Shown in pieces: positions 55,128-63,598 of a stretch of 64,000 nucleotides of DNA. The position numbers were made by a program, and so were the translations under genes. How positions within the stretch are numbered: the first letter of the stretch is position 1; each line of letters opens with the position of its first letter. The DNA is from CAZEQK01 sp964514395 (lineage in GTDB: Bacteria; Bacillota; Bacilli; Tepidibacillales; Tepidibacillaceae): assembly GCA_964514395.1 (NCBI GenBank), contig CAZEQK010000015.1, forward strand, positions 1 to 64,000, read 5' to 3'. The notes beneath the pieces are model-generated. The model ran no database searches. It was not told the origin of the DNA and saw only the letters and a program-made list of their open reading frames with translations.

Positions 55128-56303
55128 TTGGAAAAGGAAATAGATGTTTCTGTTTTAGAAAAGATTTTAAAAAAGACAACAAGCTCAATAGAAAAGAGTA
55201 AAGAACAGATATTTGAGATCTCTGAGGATGCTAGAACTGAAAAGGAAAAGATTTTGATAAACTTAGACCATATTTCGAGAGAGATTAATAAGGTTATTGC
55301 TGATGTAGATAAGCTAGAAATAGAATATAATCGTTCAAGAAATAAACTTGTTATGGTTAGTAAGAATTTTAAAAATTATGCTGAAAAAGACATTCAGAAA
55401 GCATATGAAGATACGAATAAATTGCAAATTGATTTGTTTATGTCAAGAGAAAGAGAAGTGCATTTAAAAACGAGAAGAAATGAATTACAAATGAGATTAA
55501 AGAATCTCGACATTACTATTGAACGTGCTGATGGGCTAATTACACAAATGGGCGTGGTCTTTAACTACTTAACAAATGATATTGCTAAATTTACAGAACT
55601 AGCAGAGTCAGCAAAGCTAAGACAAATGTTTGGACTTAAAATCATTCAAGCCCAAGAGGAAGAACGAAAACGTGTAGCTAGAGATATTCACGATGGTCCT
55701 GCTCAATCAATGGCAAATGTGGTATTAAGAACAGAGATTGCAGAGCGTTTAATGAATAATCAGCAAAAAGAACTAGCAATTAAAGAACTAAAGGATTTAA
55801 AAACAATGATTAGGACAAGCTTGGCTGATGTTAGACAAATCATATTTGATCTTAGACCTATGGCACTTGACGATCTTGGTTTACTACCGACATTACGTAA
55901 GTATATTCCTGAGATAGCGAAAAGGGAGAATCTTAATATCGAATTAAATTTTTCTGGTAAAGAAAGAAGACTAGCTTCTGGAATGGAGGTTGCTATCTTT
56001 CGTTTGATTCAGGAGATATTAAATAACATAGTGAAGCATGCAAAAGCTGATTTAGTACAAGCAATGATTGAATATGGTGAAAAAAACATTAAGGTTATGG
56101 TTAAGGATAATGGTATAGGGTTTAAAGAAGAAGAAGTGATGCGTGATGAGAATAAGTTTGGCTTAATGGGGATGAAGGAACGAATCGAATTACTTGAAGG
56201 AGAATTTGAAATTAATTCAAGTAAAAATATAGGTACAAAAATTACTTTTAGTATCCCAATAAATGAAAGCGAGGAAACAAGTGATGGATCAAACAAAAAT
56301 TAA
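55128..56303 (+). CDS. degS: DegS-type sensor histidine kinase
   Basis: A cytoplasmic 391-residue kinase of the HisKA_3 group. A long N-terminal coiled-coil sensor part (about 1-165) is followed by the DHp helix EEERKRVARDIHDGPAQ with phosphoacceptor His188, the FDLRPMALDDLGL motif, and the HATPase_c domain (DNGIGF, FGLMGMKER). Length and order match B. subtilis DegS. The TTG start at 55128 follows TAGGAG. It overlaps degU by 20 bases. DegSU controls exoenzymes, motility and biofilm genes in Bacillus. Its place ahead of the Tad operon suggests a surface target. Confidence 0.94.
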   Translation: MEKEIDVSVLEKILKKTTSSIEKSKEQIFEISEDARTEKEKILINLDHISREINKVIADVDKLEIEYNRSRNKLVMVSKNFKNYAEKDIQKAYEDTNKLQIDLFMSREREVHLKTRRNELQMRLKNLDITIERADGLITQMGVVFNYLTNDIAKFTELAESAKLRQMFGLKIIQAQEEERKRVARDIHDGPAQSMANVVLRTEIAERLMNNQQKELAIKELKDLKTMIRTSLADVRQIIFDLRPMALDDLGLLPTLRKYIPEIAKRENLNIELNFSGKERRLASGMEVAIFRLIQEILNNIVKHAKADLVQAMIEYGEKNIKVMVKDNGIGFKEEEVMRDENKFGLMGMKERIELLEGEFEINSSKNIGTKITFSIPINESEETSDGSNKN

Positions 56304-56982
56304 GGTCATGATTGCAGATGACCATCAACTTTTCCGAGAAGGATTAAAAAGAATTATTAATTTAGAAAATGATATGGAGGTTATTATTGAAGTTTCTGAT
56401 GGACAAGGCGTTATCAATAATTATCTTGGCGTAATTCCAGATGTTATTCTAATGGATCTCAATATGCCAAATATGAACGGAGTTGAAGCTACTAAAAAGA
56501 TAAAACAGATGTATCCAGAATCAAAGGTACTGATATTATCTATCCATGATGACGAAGGGTATGTTTTTGAAACGTTACGTTCTGGGGCCTCTGGTTATTT
56601 GTTAAAGGATATGGATGCTGAGACGCTTGTAGAAGCTGTGAGGGAAGTAGCAAATGGCAGGGCTTATATTCACCCCCAAATTACAGGAAAAGTGATCGAT
56701 GAATATCGTAGGCTTAGTAGTAAAGAGCAAAAAGATGGTTTCAGGGTTGAACCAGTATTTATCGATAAGGCGATTGATTGGCGATCAATTTTGACAAATC
56801 GAGAAATTGAGGTTTTGCAATTAATGTCTGAGGGTAATAGTAATAAATCAATAGGAGAAAAATTATACATAAGTGAGAAAACAGTAAAGAATCATGTAAG
56901 TAGTATTCTTCAAAAGATGGATGTTCAAGATAGGACGCAAGCTGTTATTATGGCTGTGAAAAATGGTTGGGTAAATTTATAG
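56284..56982 (+). CDS. degU: DegU-type response regulator
   Basis: A 232-residue NarL/FixJ-family regulator. The receiver domain has Asp12/Asp13, phosphoacceptor Asp58 (LMDLNMP), and a Lys in GYLLKDMD. The LuxR-type helix-turn-helix begins LTNREIEVLQLMSEGNSNKSIG near residue 170. The ATG at 56284 lies inside the degS 3' end. The preceding in-frame frame at 56263 lacks a ribosome site. It is the partner of DegS, and a small gene follows 47 bp later. Confidence 0.95.
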   Translation: MDQTKIKVMIADDHQLFREGLKRIINLENDMEVIIEVSDGQGVINNYLGVIPDVILMDLNMPNMNGVEATKKIKQMYPESKVLILSIHDDEGYVFETLRSGASGYLLKDMDAETLVEAVREVANGRAYIHPQITGKVIDEYRRLSSKEQKDGFRVEPVFIDKAIDWRSILTNREIEVLQLMSEGNSNKSIGEKLYISEKTVKNHVSSILQKMDVQDRTQAVIMAVKNGWVNL

Positions 56983-57029
56983 AACATTATAAAACATGAT
57001 GACATATACTCTATTAAGGAGGGTGCATC

Positions 57030-57482
57030 ATGTTTTTTATATTTTATTTATGGGGAATTGTATTTTTAGTGGTTATCTTTTTAGGAATGGAAGTATATAA
57101 AAAAATAAAAAAAAGAGCAGATGGAAAGGTAAAATACCATTATTTTATTATTGTAAAAAATGGACAAGGAATGATTGAATGGTTGTTACGTTCTATCCAT
57201 TTTGATAGCTGGGTGAAAGGGAAGAATATTAAAATATCAGTGTTTGATATTGGATCAAGTGATGAAAGCATAGAAATATTAAACATGCTAGCATATAACA
57301 ATAAATATATTGATTATTTATATACATTTCAACCAAATATTTATCAAATCATAGGTAGTAAGGTTACTGAAAGTGAAAATAATGGTGAAAAGAAAATAAT
57401 ATTATATATATTTCCCCAAGACAAAAGAGCCAATGTAGTTGTTATAGAGGATATAAACGATTTGAAAGGAGAAATTTCCTAG
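57030..57482 (+). CDS. Single-span membrane protein with a GT-A-like fragment
   Basis: A 150-residue protein. One membrane segment (about 3-22) is followed by a basic linker, then HYFIIVKNGQGMIEWLLRSI and VFDIGSSDESIEIL, which resemble the first two strands of GT2 transferases (NGxxxIxxxLxSI, DxGSSDxS). The DXD site and the acceptor part are absent, so it should not be an active transferase. AAGGAGGGTG lies before the ATG. It is probably co-transcribed with degSU since no terminator follows degU. Its position between degU and the pilus genes is worth comparing across genomes. Confidence 0.7.
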   Translation: MFFIFYLWGIVFLVVIFLGMEVYKKIKKRADGKVKYHYFIIVKNGQGMIEWLLRSIHFDSWVKGKNIKISVFDIGSSDESIEILNMLAYNNKYIDYLYTFQPNIYQIIGSKVTESENNGEKKIILYIFPQDKRANVVVIEDINDLKGEIS

Positions 57483-57568
57483 TCCAAAGGTTTTTTTTCA
57501 CTATTTTTTTTTGTTTATTTTATTAAAAAGTGAGTAATTAACTAGGTGATATTAGGGATTACGGCTGA

Positions 57569-57596
57569 TGAACAGTGGTTTTTTAAACTATATAAT
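57569..57596 (+). promoter_or_regulatory. Possible promoter of the Tad operon
   Basis: TGAACA (57569-57574), a 16-bp spacer and TATAAT (57591-57596), ahead of flp. The -35 matches four of six consensus bases. Confidence 0.35.
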
Positions 57597-57650
57597 GAAA
57601 AACAAGGAATAAGGATATTGCAAAAAATAATTTCCAAGGAGGAACTGTTC

Positions 57651-57866
57651 ATGAAAGCATTGATGAAATTATGGGTGAAACAGAATCATGCTAGAAAGAA
57701 TCTTAAGGAAAGAGTACAACAAGTTTTACATAATGAAAGAGGACAAGGTATGGTAGAATACGGACTTATTCTGGCATTAGTAGCGATTGTCGTGATTGTA
57801 ATGTTAACTAATGTTGGAAACAGTCTTCTAGCAAAATTTACAGATATCAATAATAACCTGCAATAA
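57651..57866 (+). CDS. Flp-family type IVb pilin
   Basis: A 71-residue prepilin, the main Tad pilus subunit. A basic leader (1-31) ends NERG, and the mature part starts QGMVEYGLILALVAIVVIV. The Gly31-Gln32 site with Glu at mature position 5 and Tyr at 6 matches the Flp processing pattern. A hydrophobic helix follows. AAGGAGGAAC lies before the ATG at 57651. A longer frame from 57546 lacks a ribosome site. A terminator follows, so the pilin may be made in excess over the later genes. No TadV peptidase is in the window. Confidence 0.92.
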   Translation: MKALMKLWVKQNHARKNLKERVQQVLHNERGQGMVEYGLILALVAIVVIVMLTNVGNSLLAKFTDINNNLQ

Positions 57867-57916
57867 TTTATCATCTTTTTATACTAATCTTCATAATAAA
57901 TAGCACTATCACCTTT

Positions 57917-57956
57917 TTTAAGGTCCTACTACGCCCCTAGTAGGGCCTTATTTTTA
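57917..57956 (+). terminator. Terminator (probably partial) after the pilin gene
   Basis: AAGGTCCTACTA pairs with TAGTAGGGCCTT (one wobble), followed by ATTTTT. It separates the pilin gene from tadE and could set a pilin-high ratio. Confidence 0.88.
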
Positions 57957-58002
57957 AAAAATCACTTGAACAAAACAGATTTGGATAGAGGAGCTGTAAT
58001 GA

Positions 58003-58395
58003 ATGAAATGGTTGCAAAATAAAGAGAAAGGCCAATCCCTTGTAGAATTTACATTAGTGTTACCGATATTACTTATTTTGTTACTGGGGATTGTAGTATT
58101 TGGGCAGATATTTTTCTCTTATATGGTGATACAAAACGCATCTCGGGATGCAGCTAGATATGGATCGGTAGGAGCTACTGATATAGAAATCAATCAAATC
58201 ATTCAATCAAAAACAACCTCCTTAAATCAAGCCAATATAGCAGTAACAATTAACCCATCTCCAAGCTTAAGAAATCATGGTGAGCAAATAGAGGTCCAAG
58301 TCGGTTACAATGTTCCGTTGTTCACACCGATGTGGAGTAGTATATTACCAAATCCTTTTCCTATAACGGCAAAGACGGTGATGAGAATTGAGTAA
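58003..58395 (+). CDS. TadE-like pseudopilin
   Basis: A 130-residue protein with the TadE-like N-terminus: KGQSLVEFTLVLPILLILLLGIVVFGQIFF, where the Glu follows the processing region, and the NASRDAARYG block. TadE-type minor pilins or anchors belong to the Tad machine. RBS GGAGCTGTAATGA lies before the ATG. Its stop overlaps the next gene's start by eight bases, so coupling is likely. Confidence 0.9.
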   Translation: MKWLQNKEKGQSLVEFTLVLPILLILLLGIVVFGQIFFSYMVIQNASRDAARYGSVGATDIEINQIIQSKTTSLNQANIAVTINPSPSLRNHGEQIEVQVGYNVPLFTPMWSSILPNPFPITAKTVMRIE

Positions 58396-59287
58396 TGAGA
58401 AAGGAAATATTGCTGTACTACTAGTTTTGGTCATGCTGTTATTAATTGAAATGACAGCAATGGCTATAGACTTTGGAAACATATTTTTACAAGAACAAAA
58501 ATTAAGCGATGCATTAGATGCGGCTGCTCTAGCTGGTGGGCAGGAACTACCAATAGACCCACAGCAAGCAATAAATATTGCTACTCAATATGCAGTCAAA
58601 AATGGAGTTAATAATCCTGTTGTCATTGTAGACGCGACTCAAAATGAATTGATTGTAAATGGAACAAAGAATGTACCATTTTTCTTTGCTAAAGTATTTG
58701 GCTTTAATCAAAAAACTATTACTGCTTCATCAAAAGTGAAAATAAACCCTATTTCAAGTGGTACTGGATTTGTACCAATAGGAGTTGTAAAGCAAAATTT
58801 TATATATGGGGATATCTATAATTTAAAGTACGGTCCGCCTGGAAGTATTAACGGTAATTTTGGTGCACTAGATCTAGGTGGTTCTGGAGCTACAATCTAT
58901 AAGAATAACTTAATGTATGGCTATCAAGGTAAATTAGTAATTGGAATGAAGGTGCTAACAGAGCCAGGAAATATGTCTGGACCAACAAAAACTGGAGTTG
59001 ATTATCGACTAAGCTTAGATTCAGGGGATTATACATGTAGTAGTTATCTTACAGCAACTACAAATTGTAATCGGACATTATTAGTGCCTGTTATTGATAG
59101 TCTTGATGAAAATGGAACAGGTGAGGTTACCATTGTTGGATTTGCCGTTTTTTATCTAGAGGGTGTTACTGGTGGTGGAGAAAATTCCTACATTCAAGGA
59201 CGTTTTCTTAAAATGGTTTATCCGGGAGATTGGGATGCATCAGGACAAAGTGATTCAGGGTTATATACAGAAAAATTGGTAAAGTAG
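58388..59287 (+). CDS. TadG-like pilus assembly protein
   Basis: A 299-residue protein. NEKGNIAVLLVLVMLLLIEMTAMAIDFGNIFL and KLSDALDAAALAGGQELP form the TadG N-terminal (Flp pilus-assembly) block. The extracellular part that follows is beta-rich, and two Cys (CSSYL, TTNCN) lie about ten residues apart near residue 220. There is no von Willebrand domain, so it is a short TadG form. The TTG at 58388 overlaps tadE. No other start preserves the hydrophobic N-terminus. Confidence 0.83.
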   Translation: MSNEKGNIAVLLVLVMLLLIEMTAMAIDFGNIFLQEQKLSDALDAAALAGGQELPIDPQQAINIATQYAVKNGVNNPVVIVDATQNELIVNGTKNVPFFFAKVFGFNQKTITASSKVKINPISSGTGFVPIGVVKQNFIYGDIYNLKYGPPGSINGNFGALDLGGSGATIYKNNLMYGYQGKLVIGMKVLTEPGNMSGPTKTGVDYRLSLDSGDYTCSSYLTATTNCNRTLLVPVIDSLDENGTGEVTIVGFAVFYLEGVTGGGENSYIQGRFLKMVYPGDWDASGQSDSGLYTEKLVK

Positions 59288-59302
59288 TTAGGAGCGAGGA
59301 AT

Positions 59303-60019
59303 ATGAATGTTACCAATCGAAAACTATTTATCGTAGCTTTAATTTTTGCATTGATTGCAACGCTCATGCTATATTTCTATCTTACAAAATTAGAAGAAGA
59401 TAGTAAAAGAAAAGAACCAACGACTGAGGTAATTGTAGCGAAGATGACAATACCAGTACGAACATTAATAACAAAGGACATGCTTCAAATAAAATTATAT
59501 AGAACAGATTCCATGCCAGCTACAGTGTTTAAAAGTATGAATGAGGTTGTTGGTAAAATTGCAAAGGATACGATATATATAGGTGAACCGATCATTCATG
59601 AACAAATTGCTGATAAAGTTTATCAAAAACTACATCTAGCATATACGATACCAAAGGGTTATCGAGCGATTACAGTACAATATAATCCTGTTATGGGTGT
59701 AGGGGGATTTATTCAGCCGGGAGATTATGTTGATATTATAGGAACCTTTACAAGTAATGAGAACTCTTTAAATCAGGATGTATCAAAATTACTGTTGCAG
59801 AAAGTGCTTGTATTAGCAGTTGGAGAAAAAACAGATGTTGAGTTAACAAACGAGAAGAAGGATATAGGTACAATAACCTTAGCCGTACAACCAAAGGAAG
59901 CAGAAAAGATTACATTTACCTCTGAAAAAGGTAGCATTAGATTGTTACTACGTCCAATTCATGAAGATAAAAGCTATACCACGACAGGAGCATCAAAAGA
60001 TAATATTTTAACACCATAG
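59303..60019 (+). CDS. cpaB: CpaB/RcpC-type pilus assembly protein with SAF domain
   Basis: A 238-residue protein with one N-terminal membrane segment (about 9-27), then the SAF domain (about 43-110) with the VAKMTIPVRTLITKDML start, and the RcpC-type C-terminal part YRAITVQYNPVMGVGGFIQPGDYVDIIGTF. CpaB proteins may bind peptidoglycan and guide the Tad pilus. GGAGCGAGGAAT lies before the ATG. It is followed after 13 bp by cpaE. Confidence 0.92.
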   Translation: MNVTNRKLFIVALIFALIATLMLYFYLTKLEEDSKRKEPTTEVIVAKMTIPVRTLITKDMLQIKLYRTDSMPATVFKSMNEVVGKIAKDTIYIGEPIIHEQIADKVYQKLHLAYTIPKGYRAITVQYNPVMGVGGFIQPGDYVDIIGTFTSNENSLNQDVSKLLLQKVLVLAVGEKTDVELTNEKKDIGTITLAVQPKEAEKITFTSEKGSIRLLLRPIHEDKSYTTTGASKDNILTP

Positions 60020-60032
60020 GGGGATATCCGAA

Positions 60033-61244
60033 ATGGCAGATGAGGTAATAAAAATATTAGTCGTAGATGATATTGAAGAAACGAGAATAAATCTGCGGAA
60101 GGTTTTATCATTCGAAAATAGAATGGATGTTGTCGGTGAAGCTACCAATGGTTATGAAGCTATAGATATGGCATGTAAATATAAACCCGACATTATCCTT
60201 ATGGATATAAATATGCCTGAGCTGGATGGAATTCAAGCAACGGAAAAAATAACCTCAAAATGTCCAAGTTCCTTAGTTATCGTTATCTCTGTACAAGGAG
60301 AAAGTGAATATTTGCGAAGGGCAATGCTAGCAGGTGCAAAGGAGTTTTTAATTAAACCATTTTCTCCAGATGAAATAAACCAAACTATAATAAATGTTCA
60401 CGAAAAAAACAAACAAAGAGCGGACCAAGTATATGCACATCAAGTACTAGGAAATGGCTATGTAGAAGCACCTAAGATAGTGACTATTTTTAGTGGTAAA
60501 GGAGGGGTAGGGAAAAGTCTTATCGCAACCAATTTAGCAGTAGGACTTAAAAAGAAACATAAAAGGGTAGTCATTCTTGATTTAGATTTAATGTTTGGTG
60601 ATGTGGCAGCACTATTTAATCTAAAGGTAAAAGAAACAATCTATCATGTAGCTCAGGAGTTAGATAAATTAGATAGTGATACGATTCTTCCATTCTTAAT
60701 TGAAACGAAATCAGGAATAAAAGTGTTGCCCGCACCTGTGAAACCAGAGCATAGTGAAATAATTACAGGGAAACATATTGAGAAAATTCTGCGCTTACTG
60801 AAGGGAAATTTTGATTATATTATTGTTGATACACCTTCTCTTTTAACAGATCCTGTTTTAGCCTTAGAGGTATCTGACCTTATATTAATGATTAATACAC
60901 TAAATATACCTGTATTAAGACATAACAGAACGGTAATTGATGTGATGAAAACACTCAATTTTCCTATTGATCGAATAAGGTTAGTCATTAATAGGGCTAA
61001 TCTTAATACAGGTGTTAAGCCTAAGGATATTAAGACAGCTTTAGGTATGGATGCATATAGATTATTACCAGAAGAAAAATATGTTGATATTTCCATTAAC
61101 CAAGGAGAGCCGTTATTAATCCAAAAGCCGAATTACAGTTGGACGAGACAAATGAATAAATTAGTTATGCAAATTCTGGCAGAAGATAAAAGAAAGAGAA
61201 TTAGCGGTTGGATTAATAAAATAAACAAGAATAAAAAGGCATAG
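60033..61244 (+). CDS. CpaE/TadZ ATPase with intact receiver domain
   Basis: A 403-residue fusion of a response-regulator receiver domain and a MinD/ParA-type ATPase that places the Tad machine. The receiver has VDDIEE (acidic pair at 12-13), Asp58 in LMDINMP, Ser86 and Lys108 in FLIKPF. All conserved residues are present, unlike many TadZ proteins whose receiver has decayed. The ATPase holds the deviant Walker A GKGGVGKS (155-162) and DLDLMFGDVAALFNL. AGGGGGATATCCGAA lies before the ATG. A phosphodonor is not known. Confidence 0.93.
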   Translation: MADEVIKILVVDDIEETRINLRKVLSFENRMDVVGEATNGYEAIDMACKYKPDIILMDINMPELDGIQATEKITSKCPSSLVIVISVQGESEYLRRAMLAGAKEFLIKPFSPDEINQTIINVHEKNKQRADQVYAHQVLGNGYVEAPKIVTIFSGKGGVGKSLIATNLAVGLKKKHKRVVILDLDLMFGDVAALFNLKVKETIYHVAQELDKLDSDTILPFLIETKSGIKVLPAPVKPEHSEIITGKHIEKILRLLKGNFDYIIVDTPSLLTDPVLALEVSDLILMINTLNIPVLRHNRTVIDVMKTLNFPIDRIRLVINRANLNTGVKPKDIKTALGMDAYRLLPEEKYVDISINQGEPLLIQKPNYSWTRQMNKLVMQILAEDKRKRISGWINKINKNKKA

Positions 61245-61258
61245 GTGGTGGATAAAAC

Positions 61259-62593
61259 ATGTCTTTATTAAAGAGGCTTCAGGACAAACAAATATATGTA
61301 GAAGAGCAACCAAATGATAGAGCTATTAAACAGGGCGATCATAAGGAAATGATGATAAAAGAGGATCCTTTTATAGCATTAAAAGAACAAATACATGAAA
61401 GAATTCTTGATGATCTAGGAAGTGAGGATCTAGATAGCGATATTAATAAGGATGAGGAAATTGAGAAAATTATTGAAGAAATGCTTTTAGAGGAGGAGGA
61501 ACCACTAACAAGACAAGAAAGAGAAAAGATTACTAATGATATTCTAGCTGAAATAAAAGGATTTGGACCAATAGATACTCTGTTAAATGATGAAGAAGTT
61601 TCAGAAGTGATGGTCAATAGTGTGAAGCAAGTTTATGTAGAAAAAAATGGGAAAATAGAAAGGACCCCAGTTCAATTTCGTGATGATGACCATATTATGA
61701 GGATTATTGAAAAAATAGTTTCTCCTCTTGGTAGAAGAATCGATGAAAGTTCTCCAATGGTTGATGCTAGATTACCAGATGGTTCAAGGGTTAATGCAAT
61801 TATTCCTCCATTAGCCATTAAGGGACCGACCATAACCATTCGAAAATTTGCAAAGGACCCATTTGAAATTAGTGATTTGATTAGGTTTGGGACCTTAACA
61901 GAACAAATGGCAAGGTATTTAGAGGCTGCGGTGGAATCGAGATTAAATATTGTGGTATCTGGTGGTACAGGAAGTGGTAAAACAACTACACTAAACGTAT
62001 TATCTTCCTTCATTCCTTCAAATGAAAGAATTATTACGATTGAAGATGCTGCTGAGCTACAGCTTAGACAGGATCATGTTATCGCACTTGAAACTAGACC
62101 TCCTAATATAGAAGGAAAAGGTGTCATCACCATTAGGGATTTAGTTAAAAATAGTTTAAGAATGAGGCCAGACAGAATTGTTGTTGGTGAGGTAAGAAGT
62201 GGTGAAGCATTAGATATGCTTCAAGCTATGAATACAGGTCATGATGGTTCATTAACAACAGGACATGCCAATACTCCACGTGATATGTTATCTAGATTAG
62301 AGACGATGGTGTTAATGGCAGGGATGGATTTACCAGTAAGGGCAATAAGAGAACAAATTGCTTCAGCGATAGATATTATTGTACAACAAAATCGATTAAA
62401 GGATGGAACAAGAAAAATAACTCATATTACAGAAGTTTTAGGTATGGAAGGCGATATCATAACCATGCAAGATATCTTTACGTTCCAAAGTCCAGGTGGA
62501 TTTAAACCAACTGGCATCGTACCTAAGACATTTGAAGAGATAAAAGATGCAGGTTTAAATATTACCACTGAATTATTTCAGTCATACGATTAG
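61259..62593 (+). CDS. CpaF/TadA-type pilus assembly ATPase
   Basis: A 444-residue secretion ATPase that drives the pilus. The acidic N-terminal extension (40-90) is followed by the N-terminal domain and the catalytic part: Walker A GGTGSGKTT (235-243), the Asp box TIEDAAEL, Walker B GEVRSGEALDM, and the His box TGHDGSLTTGHAN. GGTGGTGG lies upstream of the ATG. It is followed after 33 bp by tadB. Confidence 0.96.
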   Translation: MSLLKRLQDKQIYVEEQPNDRAIKQGDHKEMMIKEDPFIALKEQIHERILDDLGSEDLDSDINKDEEIEKIIEEMLLEEEEPLTRQEREKITNDILAEIKGFGPIDTLLNDEEVSEVMVNSVKQVYVEKNGKIERTPVQFRDDDHIMRIIEKIVSPLGRRIDESSPMVDARLPDGSRVNAIIPPLAIKGPTITIRKFAKDPFEISDLIRFGTLTEQMARYLEAAVESRLNIVVSGGTGSGKTTTLNVLSSFIPSNERIITIEDAAELQLRQDHVIALETRPPNIEGKGVITIRDLVKNSLRMRPDRIVVGEVRSGEALDMLQAMNTGHDGSLTTGHANTPRDMLSRLETMVLMAGMDLPVRAIREQIASAIDIIVQQNRLKDGTRKITHITEVLGMEGDIITMQDIFTFQSPGGFKPTGIVPKTFEEIKDAGLNITTELFQSYD

Positions 62594-62626
62594 AATTTTA
62601 ATAATCTATTAAGTGGGGATAAGATT

Positions 62627-63595
62627 ATGGAATGGATTATCTATGCTAGTTTCTTTTTCTTTATTTATATCATAGCATTTTTGTTGTTTCGTTATCTAGA
62701 GATGAGAAGAGTTAGAATAAGAAAAAGAGTAGTAGAAATTGAAAATAAAGAATGGCAAGAGACAGAGCAAACAGAAAATAGAGATTCAGAACGAAAAATT
62801 TCAAATTTAATATGGAGTGTATTAAGCCACCTTAAAATTATTAGAATGTTGGATGAGCGATTACAAAATGAATTAAAAAAAGCTAATATTCTGATGAAAT
62901 CAAATGAATTAATTGTAACCATTTTTTTAGCTGGCGTACTAGGTAGTATGATTGGTATCTTCATTGCAGGAGGAGAAATAGGAAGGGGAGTCTGGCTAGG
63001 TTTATTTACATGGACAGGTCCACTGTTATGGTTGAGTAATAAGAAAAAAACAAGAAAGAGTAAATTAGAAAAGCAACTCCCAGAACTGATTACGATGACT
63101 AGTAACTCACTTAAAGCTGGTTATTCCTTACTTCAATCATTAGAATTGCTTTCCCGTGAATTAACAGCGCCTCTTTCTCAGGAAATTCATCGAATGCTAC
63201 AAGAGATGAGGTTAGGGGTAACAACCGAACAAGCTCTATTAAATTTTAATAAAAGAATTGAAAGTAAAGACTTAGATTTAATTATTACTGCCATTTTAAT
63301 TCAGAGACAGGTCGGTGGTAATTTAGCTGAAATCCTAGAAAAAATCGGTAAAACGATTCGAGAAAGAATAAAAATAAATGGGGAGATGAAGTCACTAACT
63401 GCTCAAGGAAGAATGTCAATGATTATCTTTATGGTTTTACCTATTGGGTTAGCAGCGTTTCTTTTAATGACAAACCCTAAATATATGATGACTTTATTCA
63501 CTACTCCTATAGGATTAGGAATGATAATTATTGCTGTTTTTGGCCAACTTCTTGGTGCAGTTATTATAAAAAGAATTATTAAAATTGAGGTGTAA
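62627..63595 (+). CDS. TadB-type membrane protein
   Basis: A 322-residue inner membrane platform protein of the type II/IV secretion F domain family (T2SF). It has an N-terminal membrane segment (1-22), a pair of segments at about 100-140, the cytosolic block SLKAGYSLLQSLELLSRELTAP with RQVGGNLAEILEKIGKTIRER, and C-terminal segments (about 265-320). GTGGGGATAAG lies before the ATG. It is the first of the paired tadB-tadC genes. Confidence 0.93.
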   Translation: MEWIIYASFFFFIYIIAFLLFRYLEMRRVRIRKRVVEIENKEWQETEQTENRDSERKISNLIWSVLSHLKIIRMLDERLQNELKKANILMKSNELIVTIFLAGVLGSMIGIFIAGGEIGRGVWLGLFTWTGPLLWLSNKKKTRKSKLEKQLPELITMTSNSLKAGYSLLQSLELLSRELTAPLSQEIHRMLQEMRLGVTTEQALLNFNKRIESKDLDLIITAILIQRQVGGNLAEILEKIGKTIRERIKINGEMKSLTAQGRMSMIIFMVLPIGLAAFLLMTNPKYMMTLFTTPIGLGMIIIAVFGQLLGAVIIKRIIKIEV

Positions 63596-63598
63596 AGG

